A DNA stretch of 64,000 nt, from NCBI GenBank assembly GCA_027924585.1, contig BSBM01000001.1, forward strand, positions 54,180,501 through 54,244,500, given 5' to 3'. Position numbers and translations under genes: made by a program. Below the pieces are notes generated by a model. The model saw nothing but the letters and a program-made list of their open reading frames with translations, made no database searches and was not told where the DNA came from. Positions 31,230 to 42,408 of the stretch are shown here, piece after piece; position 1 is the stretch's first letter, and the number at the start of each line of letters is the position of its first letter. Origin of the DNA: Larix kaempferi (Eukaryota; Streptophyta; Pinopsida; Pinales; Pinaceae).

Positions 31230-31237
31230 GGTATAAC
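31230..31237. repeat. hAT-2 target-site duplication, right copy
   Basis: Exact copy of ggtataac directly after the right terminal repeat of hAT-2. Confidence 0.88.
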
Positions 31238-31345
31238 CCTCTAAGCAGGCTAGATCTACAGCCTTGATCCTATGATGGTGTTAGATCAAGTAAGAGGTGA
31301 AATGGAAACCCCAAAGGTGCATGGATCTAGAGGCCACAATTATCC

Positions 31346-31358
31346 GGCTCTGATACCA
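31346..31358 (-). other. primer-binding site of a minus-strand Copia element
   Basis: The minus strand reads TGGTATCAGAGCC, a perfect plant initiator-Met-tRNA type PBS. LTR sequence lies to its right (from about 31361). The leader lies to its left and is interrupted by hAT-2 at 31238. Confidence 0.8.
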
Positions 31359-31360
31359 AA

Positions 31361-32020
31361 TCCTATGAGCATAATACCAACAATACAAAAACTCACACAG
31401 GAGAACATAAGAGAATGAATATGCAAGTGTTGGGGAGAAAATTATCGAAACTGTACATATAGTTGTACACTCATTTGTATTAAGAAATATATATGAAGTA
31501 CAAAACTGTGGAAGAGTGATCAAGTTTGACTATGTCATTAATAAAATATAATAACGTGGGCAGTTCAGTGAACATTTGTGAACATATATTATATTTGTAC
31601 TTTTCTATTTTGTACTTTATCCTAGACAGTCCCACTTTATTGTATTTTATTGTAGACATGGTCAAACTTGATCACTCTCCTGCAGTTTTCTACTCCATAT
31701 ATATTTCTTTCTGCAAATGAGTATACAGATATGGGTACAGTTCCTACAATCTCCTCTCTAATCTTACATGCTTGCTCTCTTATGTTCTCTTGTGTGAGTA
31801 TTCACAATGTTGGTATTGTGTCCATATCCGTACACTCATTTGAAATAAGAAATATACACATGTATGTGGTACAAAATTGTGGGAGAGTGATTGGATTTGA
31901 CCATGTCTCCAATAATATACAATAAAGTGGGTGAGTGATAAATTTCAATCTAAATTACCCAAAAGAGATAAAGATAAGTACAAATATAATACATGTTCAC
32001 ACATATTCACTACAATCTCA
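31361..32020. repeat. LTR cluster with an inverted fold-back
   Basis: 31365-31560 is the LTR abutting the PBS (minus sense). 31630-31826 is the same sequence inverted; the two arms pair at roughly 80% over about 190 bp around a ~70-bp centre. A third copy in minus sense follows at 31826-32010. The paired short frames on the two strands here are a by-product of the palindrome. Confidence 0.75.
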
Positions 32021-33982
32021 TCATCTTCACATGGTTAAAATTGATCTTCGAGCAGTATGATTGAAAGAAGACTTGAGAGAAATGTTGCAATGAAACCCCT
32101 CAAACTCTTGGAGTAGTGTTGGTTTGCCAGACCTTGAACTTGTCTCCAGCTTTGTTAATGAACACTCAATTGGTGGCCAATTGATGTTTCAGGTGTTCTC
32201 TTTGATTGATAATGATTATCTTGAGTTGATAGGCTTCAAGTATATCATTCACCCTATCAATTTTCTCCTCTCTTGACTCCATTTCACTAAAGCTTAAAGC
32301 ACTAGTGGAATTTACATTAAAGAACATTTATTCAACATTTTAAAGTGTTTGCGTTCACCAGTTTTTGGTTGTGAGTATGCAGGTCTACACCTTCCAATTG
32401 CAGATTTGGGGATTTATATTCAAAGTCAGACTTGTTTCTCTAGTTTCTAAGCATACATAGTTGAATTGCGCTTTGTTGCTCTGGTCCAATGCTCTAGACG
32501 ATTTCCTTCATCTCTTGAAAATTAGAGTTTCGTATTTTTTAGGAGCATCTATTTTTTAACTATTGATGGACTAGTAATCAGCCATCATCTATTTCATTTC
32601 CTAATTTTTATGGTTTTCTATTTTTAGAGTGTTTATTTTTAGCAGTTTTATTTTAAACTGTCTATTTTCAGCAGTTCTACTTTTAATATACAGTTGTATG
32701 TTTGACAATGACTAGAGATTATGTAGCAAACATAAATATGTATGGAAGATAATAAAGATAGTAATAATAATAATTAATTATAATAATTAAATCACCAAAA
32801 GGTCATACCCCTTCACACTCATGACTAGTCAATATGTACATATACCATCACGAGGGATTGTAAACAAGAATCCAATTATTATTCAATCTTTTATATATAC
32901 ACATATTTGCAAATATATCTGTTTATGGGTGGAAGCACCCATTGTGTTTCTTACATTGGTATCAGAGACTCCCTCATCCCAGTCATTTCCGTTGTGCAGA
33001 AGGAGAAACATCGCCCTTCACCCCTCCAGGACACCAATTCAAGAACTATTGTTGAAAAGGGAAAAGATCTGACGGCTTTAATCAAATTTTATTGGGGGGA
33101 GCTGAATTCATTTGGATACTGTTAAAGGCTTTAGAACCGGCCTTAGGACCAAACCAGGCCATAAGGCCTCCACAAAATCGAAATTTGTGACATGAAATTG
33201 ACAAAACTTCACCAAAATCTGCAAGGGGAACTGCAATAGGTTATAACCTTCTGCATCAGGTCACATAAGTCTGCATAGGTCAAGTAGAGACTTGTCTTTT
33301 GCGAGAAGACATATAAAGAACAAATAGGAGAGAAACTGAAAGACTGTATCAAGTAGGGATGCATCTTACTGCAGCATTGCACTGAATTAATAGAAAATTG
33401 CGACCATCTACAAACAGCTAATCGCCTTGAGAAGCAGCGATGGGAGAGTGACTACAGCCACAATTAATTCTGGAGCTTGCCAATTTTCTCGACAACAGCT
33501 ATGCAATCACCTAATTGTTGGAGACTCGAGAGTGACCATGGGTTAGTCATAATAGCCAACAAATTTTTGGGGGTCTGTTCCACATAAGCATCCACGATTC
33601 CACTGTGAATAAACAGTAGCTGCCAGTACAAGTCGCCTTTGTATCGAGCCATCACTCCAATGGCCATTTATGTGTCAATCTATGCCCCACCCAGCCACCT
33701 TCTTCCGTTTTGCCACATGATCTCTTATTTTTGTCACTGACTCGATTAACCCCATCCAGCCATCTAACTTAGCCATCATCTTCATTGAAGTCACGAGCCC
33801 TCCTTGGTGATACATAAACAAATTTCAACAATGGGGAAAAACTTGTATACAAGGTGAAAAAACTTCTAAGTTTAATATTATATAAAATAAAGTTAAAGGA
33901 TCTTGAAGAAATATTGAAAATATAAAATGACCAAATCGGGTTCAAACATTGAACTAAATAGTTAATTGGATTACTCATAAAA
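32021..33982. other. gene-free stretch with an LTR-PBS junction
   Basis: No coding sequence recognised. At 32957-32967 the plus strand reads TGGTATCAGAG just after cttaca, a PBS after an LTR end, so an unidentified short LTR precedes it. No gag follows before 33983. Confidence 0.45.
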
Positions 33983-35823
33983 TGTTAGCTTTCAAGATAA
34001 CTCCAAAAGCGTTTACACCACGCTTGGGGGTGCTTCATGTGATATGGGTTGCCTAGTGTATGGATGACCATCGGTTGTTTCGTGATGGACATACACATGT
34101 GAGGAGGCTTGCTCACTTATTGCTAAACCTTGTGTGGATGCTTGTGTCATTTTTCCTTGGAGCATTAGAGACCTAGATAGCATAATGACATTGTTCATGG
34201 TGTGCACATGGACAATAGGTGGCTTGCTTGGAGCACAAATCGCCTTGGAAGAGGAGCATTGGGCATCCTAGATTGAGCACTATATGGCATAGGCACACTT
34301 GGTTGGTTGCATGGAGGCTTGGGTCGATGGAGTGATCATGTAGGTGTGGTGGACCCAAAGAAGCAAATGACCTAGGAGGAGCATTGGAGCTTTGGAGGCT
34401 TGTGGAGGTGGGCCATTGTACCTTTTTGAGGAGCACTAATGCCTTGGAGCTTTGATTGTTGGACATATTCACCTTAGAGCTTGACAGGTGTCACTTGTAG
34501 AGGGAGCGCTTCACATTTGTGCATGTCTTCTTGTGGATAGGTTGCTTGTAGTAGATTAGGCCCACCATTGTATAATCGGACTCCTTTACCTCTCATATAA
34601 AGAGGAGGGAGAGAGTAATTTGATATCATCAGCATTGTAATCACTCTTAGTACTTGTTAGAGAGACGTTTGTAGGGAGCAAGACACTAGGGTTCAAGAGG
34701 AAACCCTAGAAGAAGATAAGAGAGAGAGAGATGTTGCAGATGATCACTTGTATTATACATTCATTCATCCATCACTTTCTAAAGATGTGAGTGGAGCAAA
34801 ATACTTGCTCTCTCTTGTGTACTCTTTATATTATCTCTCTTTGTCTTGGTGTGCTAGGGTTCTTGGAGAAGTCCAAGGGATATTCTATGGTTAGGGTTTC
34901 ACCCTAATGACTCAAAGAATCTAGGGTTTATCATAAACCCTAGAGGCATAAAGATTGCATTGTATCTTGTAGCTCTTATGAGAGAAGAATACTAGGGTTT
35001 TGGAAACAACCTAGAGCCTAGAGGCATAAAGATAGCAATGTATCTTGTAGCTCTTCTGACTCCTGAGAGAAGAATACAATGGTTTTGGAAACCCCGGTGC
35101 TAGTTGTTATACTTGTTGAGGAGGAGAAGACAGAAAGGCATTTTGCTTGAGCCAAGGACTTGACGATTATGAAGCTAGCTTGTTGAGGATACTTGATGGA
35201 GTAACCAGCCTTAGGACAAGTGAATTCCAACTAGGAGGAGTTGGTGGCTAGGTTTTTCTTGGTTTCCACAGCTAGAGTTTGGAGAGCTTGAAATTTTACC
35301 AGCTTCTGATACACTGTGAGTATGTACATGTACTTCATCTCTTATAAATAAGTGAAGTGGTTCAGCTGTCCCATAATGTGTGCTTGTATATTTGATTTTC
35401 AGCTTGCATTGTCTTATTGAAAGGGTAATTTCCAGCACTTGTTGTCCATGTTAACTTGACATTACAAAGGGCTGACATTGTTAAGTGCTTTAACATATAT
35501 CTTTAAGATAAGAGAAGAAGACTTAATGCTCTAAATTATGCTGTAATAAAATTATTTCAGGTCTGTTATATGCATGGAAAAGTGTACCCTAATGGCTGTA
35601 ATTTGTTGCAATTGAAATACACTTGTTTGGTATCTTTTCTCTTGAGCTGCCTAATGATTTGGACTAACATAAATTGAAGTAATTTTTGTTGTTAATTGCT
35701 GTAATTATATATATTTCAGATCAGCCTTAAGGTTGAAAGCTCTAAGGGATTAGATCCAGGAACCTTTATTGAGAGGTGAAATTTCAAATTTACATTAGTT
35801 GTCCTAGATCTGAAACTTCTACA
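33983..35823 (+). repeat. Copia-L 5' LTR (1.84 kb)
   Basis: It starts TGTTAGCTTTCAAGAT and ends cttctaca before the PBS. The first part matches the 3' LTR at 38296. A TATA box (catataaag, about 34594-34602) precedes 'aggagggagagag'. A ~77-bp unit (cctagaggcataaagat...) is tandemly duplicated at 34939-35095. Its start is shared with fragments at 7908 (minus), 19352, 19695 and 38296. Confidence 0.75.
34939..35095 (+). repeat. 77-bp tandem duplication within the LTR
   Basis: Two copies of cctagaggcataaagat ... gagagaagaata, the second with a small insertion (gactcct). Confidence 0.7.
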
Positions 35824-35835
35824 TGGTGTCAAAGC
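35824..35835 (+). other. Copia-L primer-binding site (degenerate)
   Basis: tggtgtcaaagc, two changes from TGGTATCAGAGC, directly after the LTR end ctaca. Confidence 0.65.
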
Positions 35836-36019
35836 TATTTTGACTGAGACTACTCTCTTGGTGGAGTTGCATATTTCAGCATTGCTGTACCTGGGAGGCT
35901 GGGAGTGGTACTTGACCTAGTTCAGGTTGAATGGGTCTGATACCCTACGACCCTGGGAAAAGCATTGGAACCCTTAAAGGGTTGTTCTACTTCGTTTATT
36001 GCTGAATTTTGCTTTGAGG

Positions 36020-37010
36020 TTTGCTTCAGATATGCAAGATGATAACTCTCAGTCTCAGAGAATGCGATAAGTTGGATGGTCCTTCCAATTTCATACCTTG
36101 GAAGCTCAGGTTACAGATGCTTAATGAGGAACTCGAGATTAGGCAGGATGTTCAGAAAGAGATAGCAACACCTAACCAATCTGATCAAATTGGCCATCCA
36201 TAACAAGGAGGCCAAGGCAAAGAGAATCATTTTTTATTTGGTGAAGGATCACTTTATCGCTCACATTGCAGACAATACAACTAGTAAGAAGATGTTTGAT
36301 GCTTTAGTTGATTTATTTCAAAGCACTTGTGTTTCTTGACCAATGCTCTTTCAAAACAAGCTTTCAACCATCCACATGAGCAAGAGAGATACAGTGATGA
36401 GCTATCTAACCAAGATCACAAAGTTGAGAGATCAGTGAAATTCCATAGAGACAAAAATGGAAGACAAGAAGTTGGTGTCCATTGCCTTGAATGGGCATGT
36501 TGCTTCTTGGAGGCCTTTTGTCCAAGGGGTCTATGCTCATGAAACATTCCCTACCTTCATAAAGCTTTGGGACAGCCTTGTGCATGAAGAGATCAACACA
36601 GCAAGAGGAAGTAGAAGTAGCCTTTGTTGGGAAGATGAAGAAGGCAAGCAAGAAAGGATACAAGAAGGGTAAGAACAAAGGTTCTAGAAAGAAGGATTTG
36701 AGTAAGGTGAAATGTTTTAGGTGTCACCAGTTGGGACATATGACATCCAATGTCCAAAGAAGAAAGGGAGGGCTAAGCAACAAAGATAGGTTGCAGGGCA
36801 AAAGGTACTATAGAAGGAGTGGATGAGGGATCATCCCATCTTGAGCCCACCTTCTCCATGGTCACCTACTTATCTTTGAACATTGTGCAAGTGTTGGATG
36901 GTATATGGATAGTGGGGCATTGAGACATACGACTTATGATAGGACACTCTTCAATAGGCTTCAGAATTTAAGGCATGTGTGTGGAGTTGGGTGATGATAT
37001 TGCTTATCCT
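36020..37010 (+). pseudogene. Copia-L gag and protease remnant
   Basis: Frame pieces give the Gag start (KLDGPSNFIPWKLRLQML), middle (TNALSKQAFN; LVSIALNGHVASWRPFVQGV), a basic stretch and a zinc knuckle CFRCHQLGHMTSN (about 36712-36755). A one-base deletion before the last Cys breaks the knuckle. The protease motif YMDSGALRHTTYD follows near 36903-36945. Several frameshifts and stops separate the pieces. The order and spacing match the gag of Copia-2. Confidence 0.75.
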
Positions 37011-38285
37011 ATGAAAGGATTGGTCTCAATTTCCTTCCAGATGCCAACAAGTGATGTTCTCAAGTTGAATGATGTTTAGTTTGTTCTCAAGTTGAAGAAA
37101 AATCTTCTTTTAGTTTCTTGTATAGCAGAGCTTCAGTACATAGTTGCATTTGAAAGATAGCATTGCAGTATTGGTAATTGTAGTCGAGCAAGTCCGAGGA
37201 CTTTGGCTAGAGGTGTGCTAGATGGTGGCCATTACAAGTTGTTGGCTAAACCTATGGCACTTGCACATTCCAACGGGAAGCTAGATAAGCCTTCTAGCTT
37301 TGAGAAGGCATATGTAAAGCATGCATGGCAGGATGCCATGAAGACAGACCCAAAACCCATTGTGGAACCAAGGATTGATTCCAAGCTTGCAACTAATCAG
37401 AGTGTTGTAGAGAACAGGGACATAATTGTTGGGACCTCTCAGGCAAAGGGACTTCGCTGAGATGCTACCTTGCTTCAAAATTCTCTCAAAAAGAGGGAGG
37501 TGACCTTGCTAAGGTTGTTGCTTCAATTTTCAGAGATTTTAAGGTGCATGGACGAGAATACATGATTAAAATTTGATGACAGCGTTGGCCTATGATCTTG
37601 ACTTGTAGGATGATGGAGTTAGGCATGTGGCCTATGATCCAATGTTATGTCCTTAAGATTCATAGGTGGTCAGTGTTCTTTGGAGATTCGAAATGTTGTG
37701 ATGGCATCTTGTGTTGTTGGATATAGTGACACTTTTATAGCTTACAGGATTGATATTCCAACACAATGGGGGACCGTGGTGAGCGAAGTATGTGAAGTTT
37801 GTTCAGGATGTGAGATCTTCTAGTTCATAGGATTCTCCTTCAGAGACTAAAGGAAGGGAGGAGTTTCTTGTTCTAGATGCTAACTCAAAGGTCAAAGCTA
37901 AGTTAGATCCAAGAGTGGACTGGGTGAGATTAGCGATGGATATGCCCTCACCTACTACTCCAACCTAAAGGACTTCAAGATAGTTTACTAAAACATTACA
38001 ACATGAATGGGAGCATGTAGGACTACCTGGATCTTCAACGAGGGCAAGTATACCTCATAGGAGATATGTTAACCATGATGCATTGGCCTCTTCCATTTGT
38101 GATCCTACCAATTGTTTTGAGGAGGTGAGACATGATGACTTGATGGAGTAGTGTGGTGATTGGGCAATTGATCTTTTCCAAGAACCAGTGGTTGATTCCA
38201 TGATTGCAACAAGTTCGGATTTGAAGATGAGAGATTTTGTTGAGTTCTAGAGGGAGACTAGTGTTAGTGAAAACATTTTCCTCAC
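37011..38285 (+). other. Copia-L internal region without recognised domains
   Basis: It holds a plus-strand frame (37203-37460) and scattered short frames but no integrase, RT or RNase H motifs. It may be what replaced pol in a non-autonomous element. Function unknown. Confidence 0.55.
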
Positions 38286-38295
38286 AAAGAGGGAG
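38286..38295 (+). other. Copia-L polypurine tract
   Basis: aaagagggag immediately before the TG of the 3' LTR. Confidence 0.75.
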
Positions 38296-38802
38296 TGTTA
38301 GCTTTCGATGTTACTCCAAAAGTGTTTACACCATGCTTAGGGGTGCTTCATGTGATATGGGGTGCATGGTGTATGGATAACCCTTGGTTGTTCCATGATG
38401 GACACACAGATGCCAAGGGGCTTGTACATTGATGGCTAAACCTTGTGTGGATGCTTGTGTCATTCTTTCTTAGAGCGTTCAAGAGCTAGACATCATAACG
38501 ACATTCTTCATGATGTGCACATGGAGAGTGGGTGGCTTGTTTGGAGGACAACTTGCCTTGGAGGAGAAGCATTGAGCATCCTAGACCAAGGCATTGAGCC
38601 CTAGATGGCATGGGCACACATGGTTTCCTACATGGAGGCTTGTGGTCAGCTTGAGGACGCTTAGGTTGAAAGAGTGATCATGTAGGTGCAATGAACCCAA
38701 AGGAGCACATGACCTACGAGGAGCGTTGGAGAATTGGAGGCTTGTGGAGGTGGAGCATTCATGTCTTGAAGCCTTGCTTGTTGGACATCTTCAACTTAGA
38801 GC

Positions 38803-40030
38803 ATAGTAGCAAGATTTGGTCATATTGGGCTTTGGTGTATGGAAGTTCATATGGGATTGGAAATTCGACGAATATTTGACATAGTACAGATACGGTAAAG
38901 TTAACTAAATGGTTAAATATATTTACAATTTTAAACATTTAAAGATTGACAAAATGTTTTTTTTGTTTGCTAGTTTGTCGGTGACTTGCGGGACTAGCCT
39001 GTGGTCTAAGAAACTAGGACCCAGGGGCATCTAAGCCATCAAAATCACCCGGGGATCGCACCTGGATTGGGCCACACCAACCCTTAGCATGGTTGGATTT
39101 TAAGTGTCTCCTCCCAGCTACCCTACGGGGTTCGAACTCAGGTCGCCATGCAGAATGAGGCCTATCAAAACCAACCGTGCTAGAGGGATTTGACAAAGAT
39201 TGACAAAATGTTAGTATGTGTATTGAAATATGTTCAAGTGTTTAAAATTCATGCTATAATTTAACCATTAACGATTCAACACTAATCAATAAAATTTAAT
39301 TGTTAAGATAAGAGTGGAACGTTCATGATATAGGTTAACTTTTAATCGTTCAACTCTTTGTTCATTAAAATACTAGAATATCCAATAATAAATCATACTA
39401 TTCATAACTTTACCATAGCAAGACAATGGTCGCATTCATGAATCTTCAATCCATATGTGTTTTCATTTAAATAAATATAAACTCAAATGGTATAAGGGAG
39501 AATGACTTTGGAGACCAAGACAAAGTAAAGAATGGTTCCACGTAATCTTTTGAATGAACGTTGAAGTCGTACTTAATCAACCTTAAAAAAATACATACAA
39601 TCAAGCCATGAACCCAGAATTTAAACTTATGATTTAAAATTCATCTATATCATGTTGTTTCATTTGTACTTGTGTGTGAAACACTTCATTGTTAAACTCT
39701 ATTTCTTGACACTGGTTATTTTCATGGGACTGGTGAGGGGCAGAAGATGATCACATGGTGCATATATATACATATGTCACATTGTTATATCATATGTTAT
39801 ATTTTAAATTTGAGATATGCTTCAAGTTGCTTATAATGAGGAATGTTATTTTAAATTTTTTAACCGGTTTAAGTATATTTTTTAATTTTCTAAAATTTGA
39901 GACATGAATGTTTTTGTATATATGAGATGTCTACTTTTGTATTTTAGTCATACTAGATTTTTTCATTACGTATTTTTATGTATCAAATCATATTTGTATC
40001 TGTATCTGTACTCGAATCTTGCTACTATGC
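38803..40030. mobile_element. non-autonomous TIR element (hAT-like) in the 3' LTR
   Basis: The ends read GCATAGTAGCAAGATT on both strands (16 bp, counting two bases shared with the left target). Flanks are cttagagc (38795-38802) and cttacagc (40031-40038), 7 of 8. The intact 5' LTR gives the empty site (ccttagagcttgac, 34469 on), which confirms an insertion. No transposase. It contains SINE-2. Confidence 0.8.
38959..39194 (-). mobile_element. tRNA-derived SINE (SINE-2) with 18-bp target duplications
   Basis: Flanked by aaagattgacaaaatgtt at 38941-38958 and 39195-39212, an exact 18-bp duplication. On the minus strand the head reads ctctagcacggttggtttt, with a B box gagttcgaacc (39128-39138), and the tail ends caaacaaaaaaa. 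It sits inside the TIR element, so it is the youngest layer there. Confidence 0.85.
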
Positions 40031-40137
40031 CTTACAGCTTGACATGTGTCACATGTAAAGAAAGCGCTTCACATGTGGGCATGTCTTCTTGTGGATCGAT
40101 TGCTTGTGATTAGGACCATTATTGTATTGTTGGCCTC

Positions 40138-40930
40138 TCTTGGCAATCTCAATGATGGATTTATTCTTCCTCTCTACAACCCCAGTCTCTTGTGGGTTCC
40201 CTCTTGATCCCTGCTTCCCTACAAAAAGGAATCAAAATCCTTAGAGGTGTATTCTCCTTCAATATCACATCTAAGCACTTTGATCTTCTTCCTTGTCTGA
40301 TTTTCAACCAAGGGTTTGAATTTTTTAAACTTAAAAAACATTTAATCCTTGCGCTTCATATACAATAAATCCAAGTTTTGCAAGGGGAATCATCAAAATG
40401 AAGGAAATACAATACAAACTACCTATGAATGATGAAGAAGACACAAACCCACACACATCTAAATGGATCAACTTGAGAATCTGTCTCAGTTTCCACGCCT
40501 AGATGGAAAAGAAACCTTTGAATGCTTGTCCCTTGCACACTCCAATCTTGTCAATCTTGAAGTGTAGAAATCTCTACACCACATTTTACAAGAGAGTAAG
40601 TGCTCCATATTGTAAGTGACCAAAGAACTTATGTCACAACTCAAACAGCTTGTCATCATCATGCACTAGAGCGTGATGCTTTGATGCATCAGCAAATAGC
40701 CTATAAAGGCCCCCTTCACACACTCCTTTGGCCACGTTCTTCACTACAATCTCTAATAGTGTATCCTTGATCTTTAAACTCAACTATACTCTTCAAATTT
40801 GAGATAGTTGAAATAGAAAGAAGGTTCTTCGTCAAACCAAGTACAAACAAAAACATCATGCAACTCAAGAACATCACTTAAAGGCATCTTGAAGGACATG
40901 GTGCCCATTCCATTCGCAAGATATGTAAAA
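40138..40930 (-). pseudogene. Copia integrase fragment
   Basis: The minus strand reads, in broken frames, ETGVVERKNKSIIEIAK (integrase end), a LDLLYMK-like stretch, LIHLDVCGFVSSSF (integrase start) and a GVCKG segment of GAG-pre-integrase. Several stops. It abuts the truncated 3' LTR of Copia-L at its left; its right end is not resolved. Confidence 0.65.
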
Positions 40931-42408
40931 TTGAAGTGTATTTGAAAAAGTACCCATAAAGAAGCGCAACAAGTGATTTGAATTGTGTACTCAATTTTGA
41001 ATCTTGATCAAACATCTATCAATATCAACAATTTATGTTTAATGTATCTTTTGGCATCTTATACATGTTATATATTGGTCTTTTCTTTTAATATTTATAT
41101 GGCAATGTGATTGTTTGATGTTATTATTACTTTATATTTGAAAAAAATGAAAAAAATAATTTACTTTGTATTTTATAATGCCTGTCGTTGTTTGTCAATT
41201 TTTCCCCAATGTTTCCAATGTCCTGAGCTCAAAGACCCTCAACTGTTTTTTGTCAATGTTAATGTTTGCAACACTAGGGAGTAAAGCACTAACTCATGGC
41301 ACAAGTTATCTGTATAAGGTAAGTAGGCTCTTATTAGCTAATTAATCCTATACACGATAATTATCTATTACAGGCCTTATTTAGCAAAAGTCGCGATTAC
41401 CAAACTTGTGAGCTTTGACCTAGATTCACAAGTTAAACCCTAGGCATTGATCTAGACAAATTGTTACGAAGCATCAACAATTCAACTCACCAAGGGCATG
41501 TTCAACTCACAAGTACTCATGGATCACCTACACCTGATGAGTACTAGTTGATCATTGACAGGCAACGAGTTGACATGTTGACCCACTAGAAAACTTTCCC
41601 AAGTGTTCTATAAATGTCCAAAAATGAGCCCTATTTGCTCATTTTCAACTTAGGTTCTTTTATCTTCACAATTTTTCTCATCTTCATATTTTTTCTTACT
41701 TTTATAATTTGTGCTAGTTGCGTTTTTCTTGAGTTTAATCAAATTGTTTTTCGTCAAGCCAAGTCAAGTAATTATGACATAAGTGGCTTGTACAAAATAT
41801 CAAAGGACTAAAATTTAGAACATTGTCACATAACTACGAGCTTGCATACAAAAAATCTCATAAACATACACTTACTTGCATTGATAAAAAATTGTGTTTA
41901 GGCAAACAACATGGGTTCTTTTCTCAAGTGGAGCACGTTCACAACAAGGAATCAAAGAAGACAAGTATGGCATCCCTCAACACAAAACCAAACAAGTAAT
42001 GGTTTCTAACTTGCTATCCTAGGAAGAACAAGGTTGGTGTTTGTTATTAGGGCCTAAGTAGCATTAATTTTGTCTCTTTTGCTCTTCTTGAGCCATTTTT
42101 AATGATTAGGGACCTTTTGGTTCTTGTTTATTACACAACCTAATCCTTTGCTTACTTGACTATGGGTTATAATTTTGTTGGGTGGATTTTTTTGTGAAGT
42201 CCATTCTTTTTTTTCTTTTCGCAATGAAAACGGTGCCCTTAACTTCTTGAAGTGGGAATGCCCCCCAAAACTATTATCGAAGTTCGCCCATCAAGGAAAT
42301 TTGTCCTAATATCTAGTTGCATGGTTATGTTGGTTGAAATGAAGGGTGCGAATTTAACAAAATTCTATCCAAATGTTAGCTACTAAAATAGTCATTATGC
42401 TTAAAACA
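40931..42408. other. gene-free stretch
   Basis: No coding sequence recognised. A short hydrophobic plus-strand frame at 41614-41811 is phenylalanine/isoleucine-rich and looks like composition, not a gene. The last part may be decayed 5' sequence of the Penelope-like element. Confidence 0.4.

Larger units (their letters stand above)
33983..40137 (+). mobile_element. Copia-type element without RT (Copia-L), long LTRs
   Basis: Long 5' LTR (33983-35823), degenerate PBS, decayed gag and protease (36020-37000), then about 1.3 kb with no RT or integrase, a polypurine tract and a 3' LTR (38296 on). The 3' LTR is interrupted by a TIR element (38803-40030) and is lost after 40137, where an unrelated Copia fragment abuts. 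The LTRs match over their first ~500 bp. Without RT it needed enzymes from another element, as known for large non-autonomous LTR elements. Confidence 0.75.
38296..40137 (+). repeat. Copia-L 3' LTR, interrupted and truncated
   Basis: 38296-38802 matches the 5' LTR from its start. After the inserted TIR element the match resumes at 40031 (cttacagcttgacatgtgtc, compare 34474-34493) and stops near 40137. Confidence 0.72.

Noticed and set aside
31480-31720. Two similar frames on opposite strands
   Set aside because: They mirror each other because the LTR is inverted here; no protein family.
41614-41811. Short hydrophobic frame that could be a small membrane protein
   Set aside because: Composition (Phe/Ile-rich from T-rich DNA) explains it; no conserved feature or promoter.
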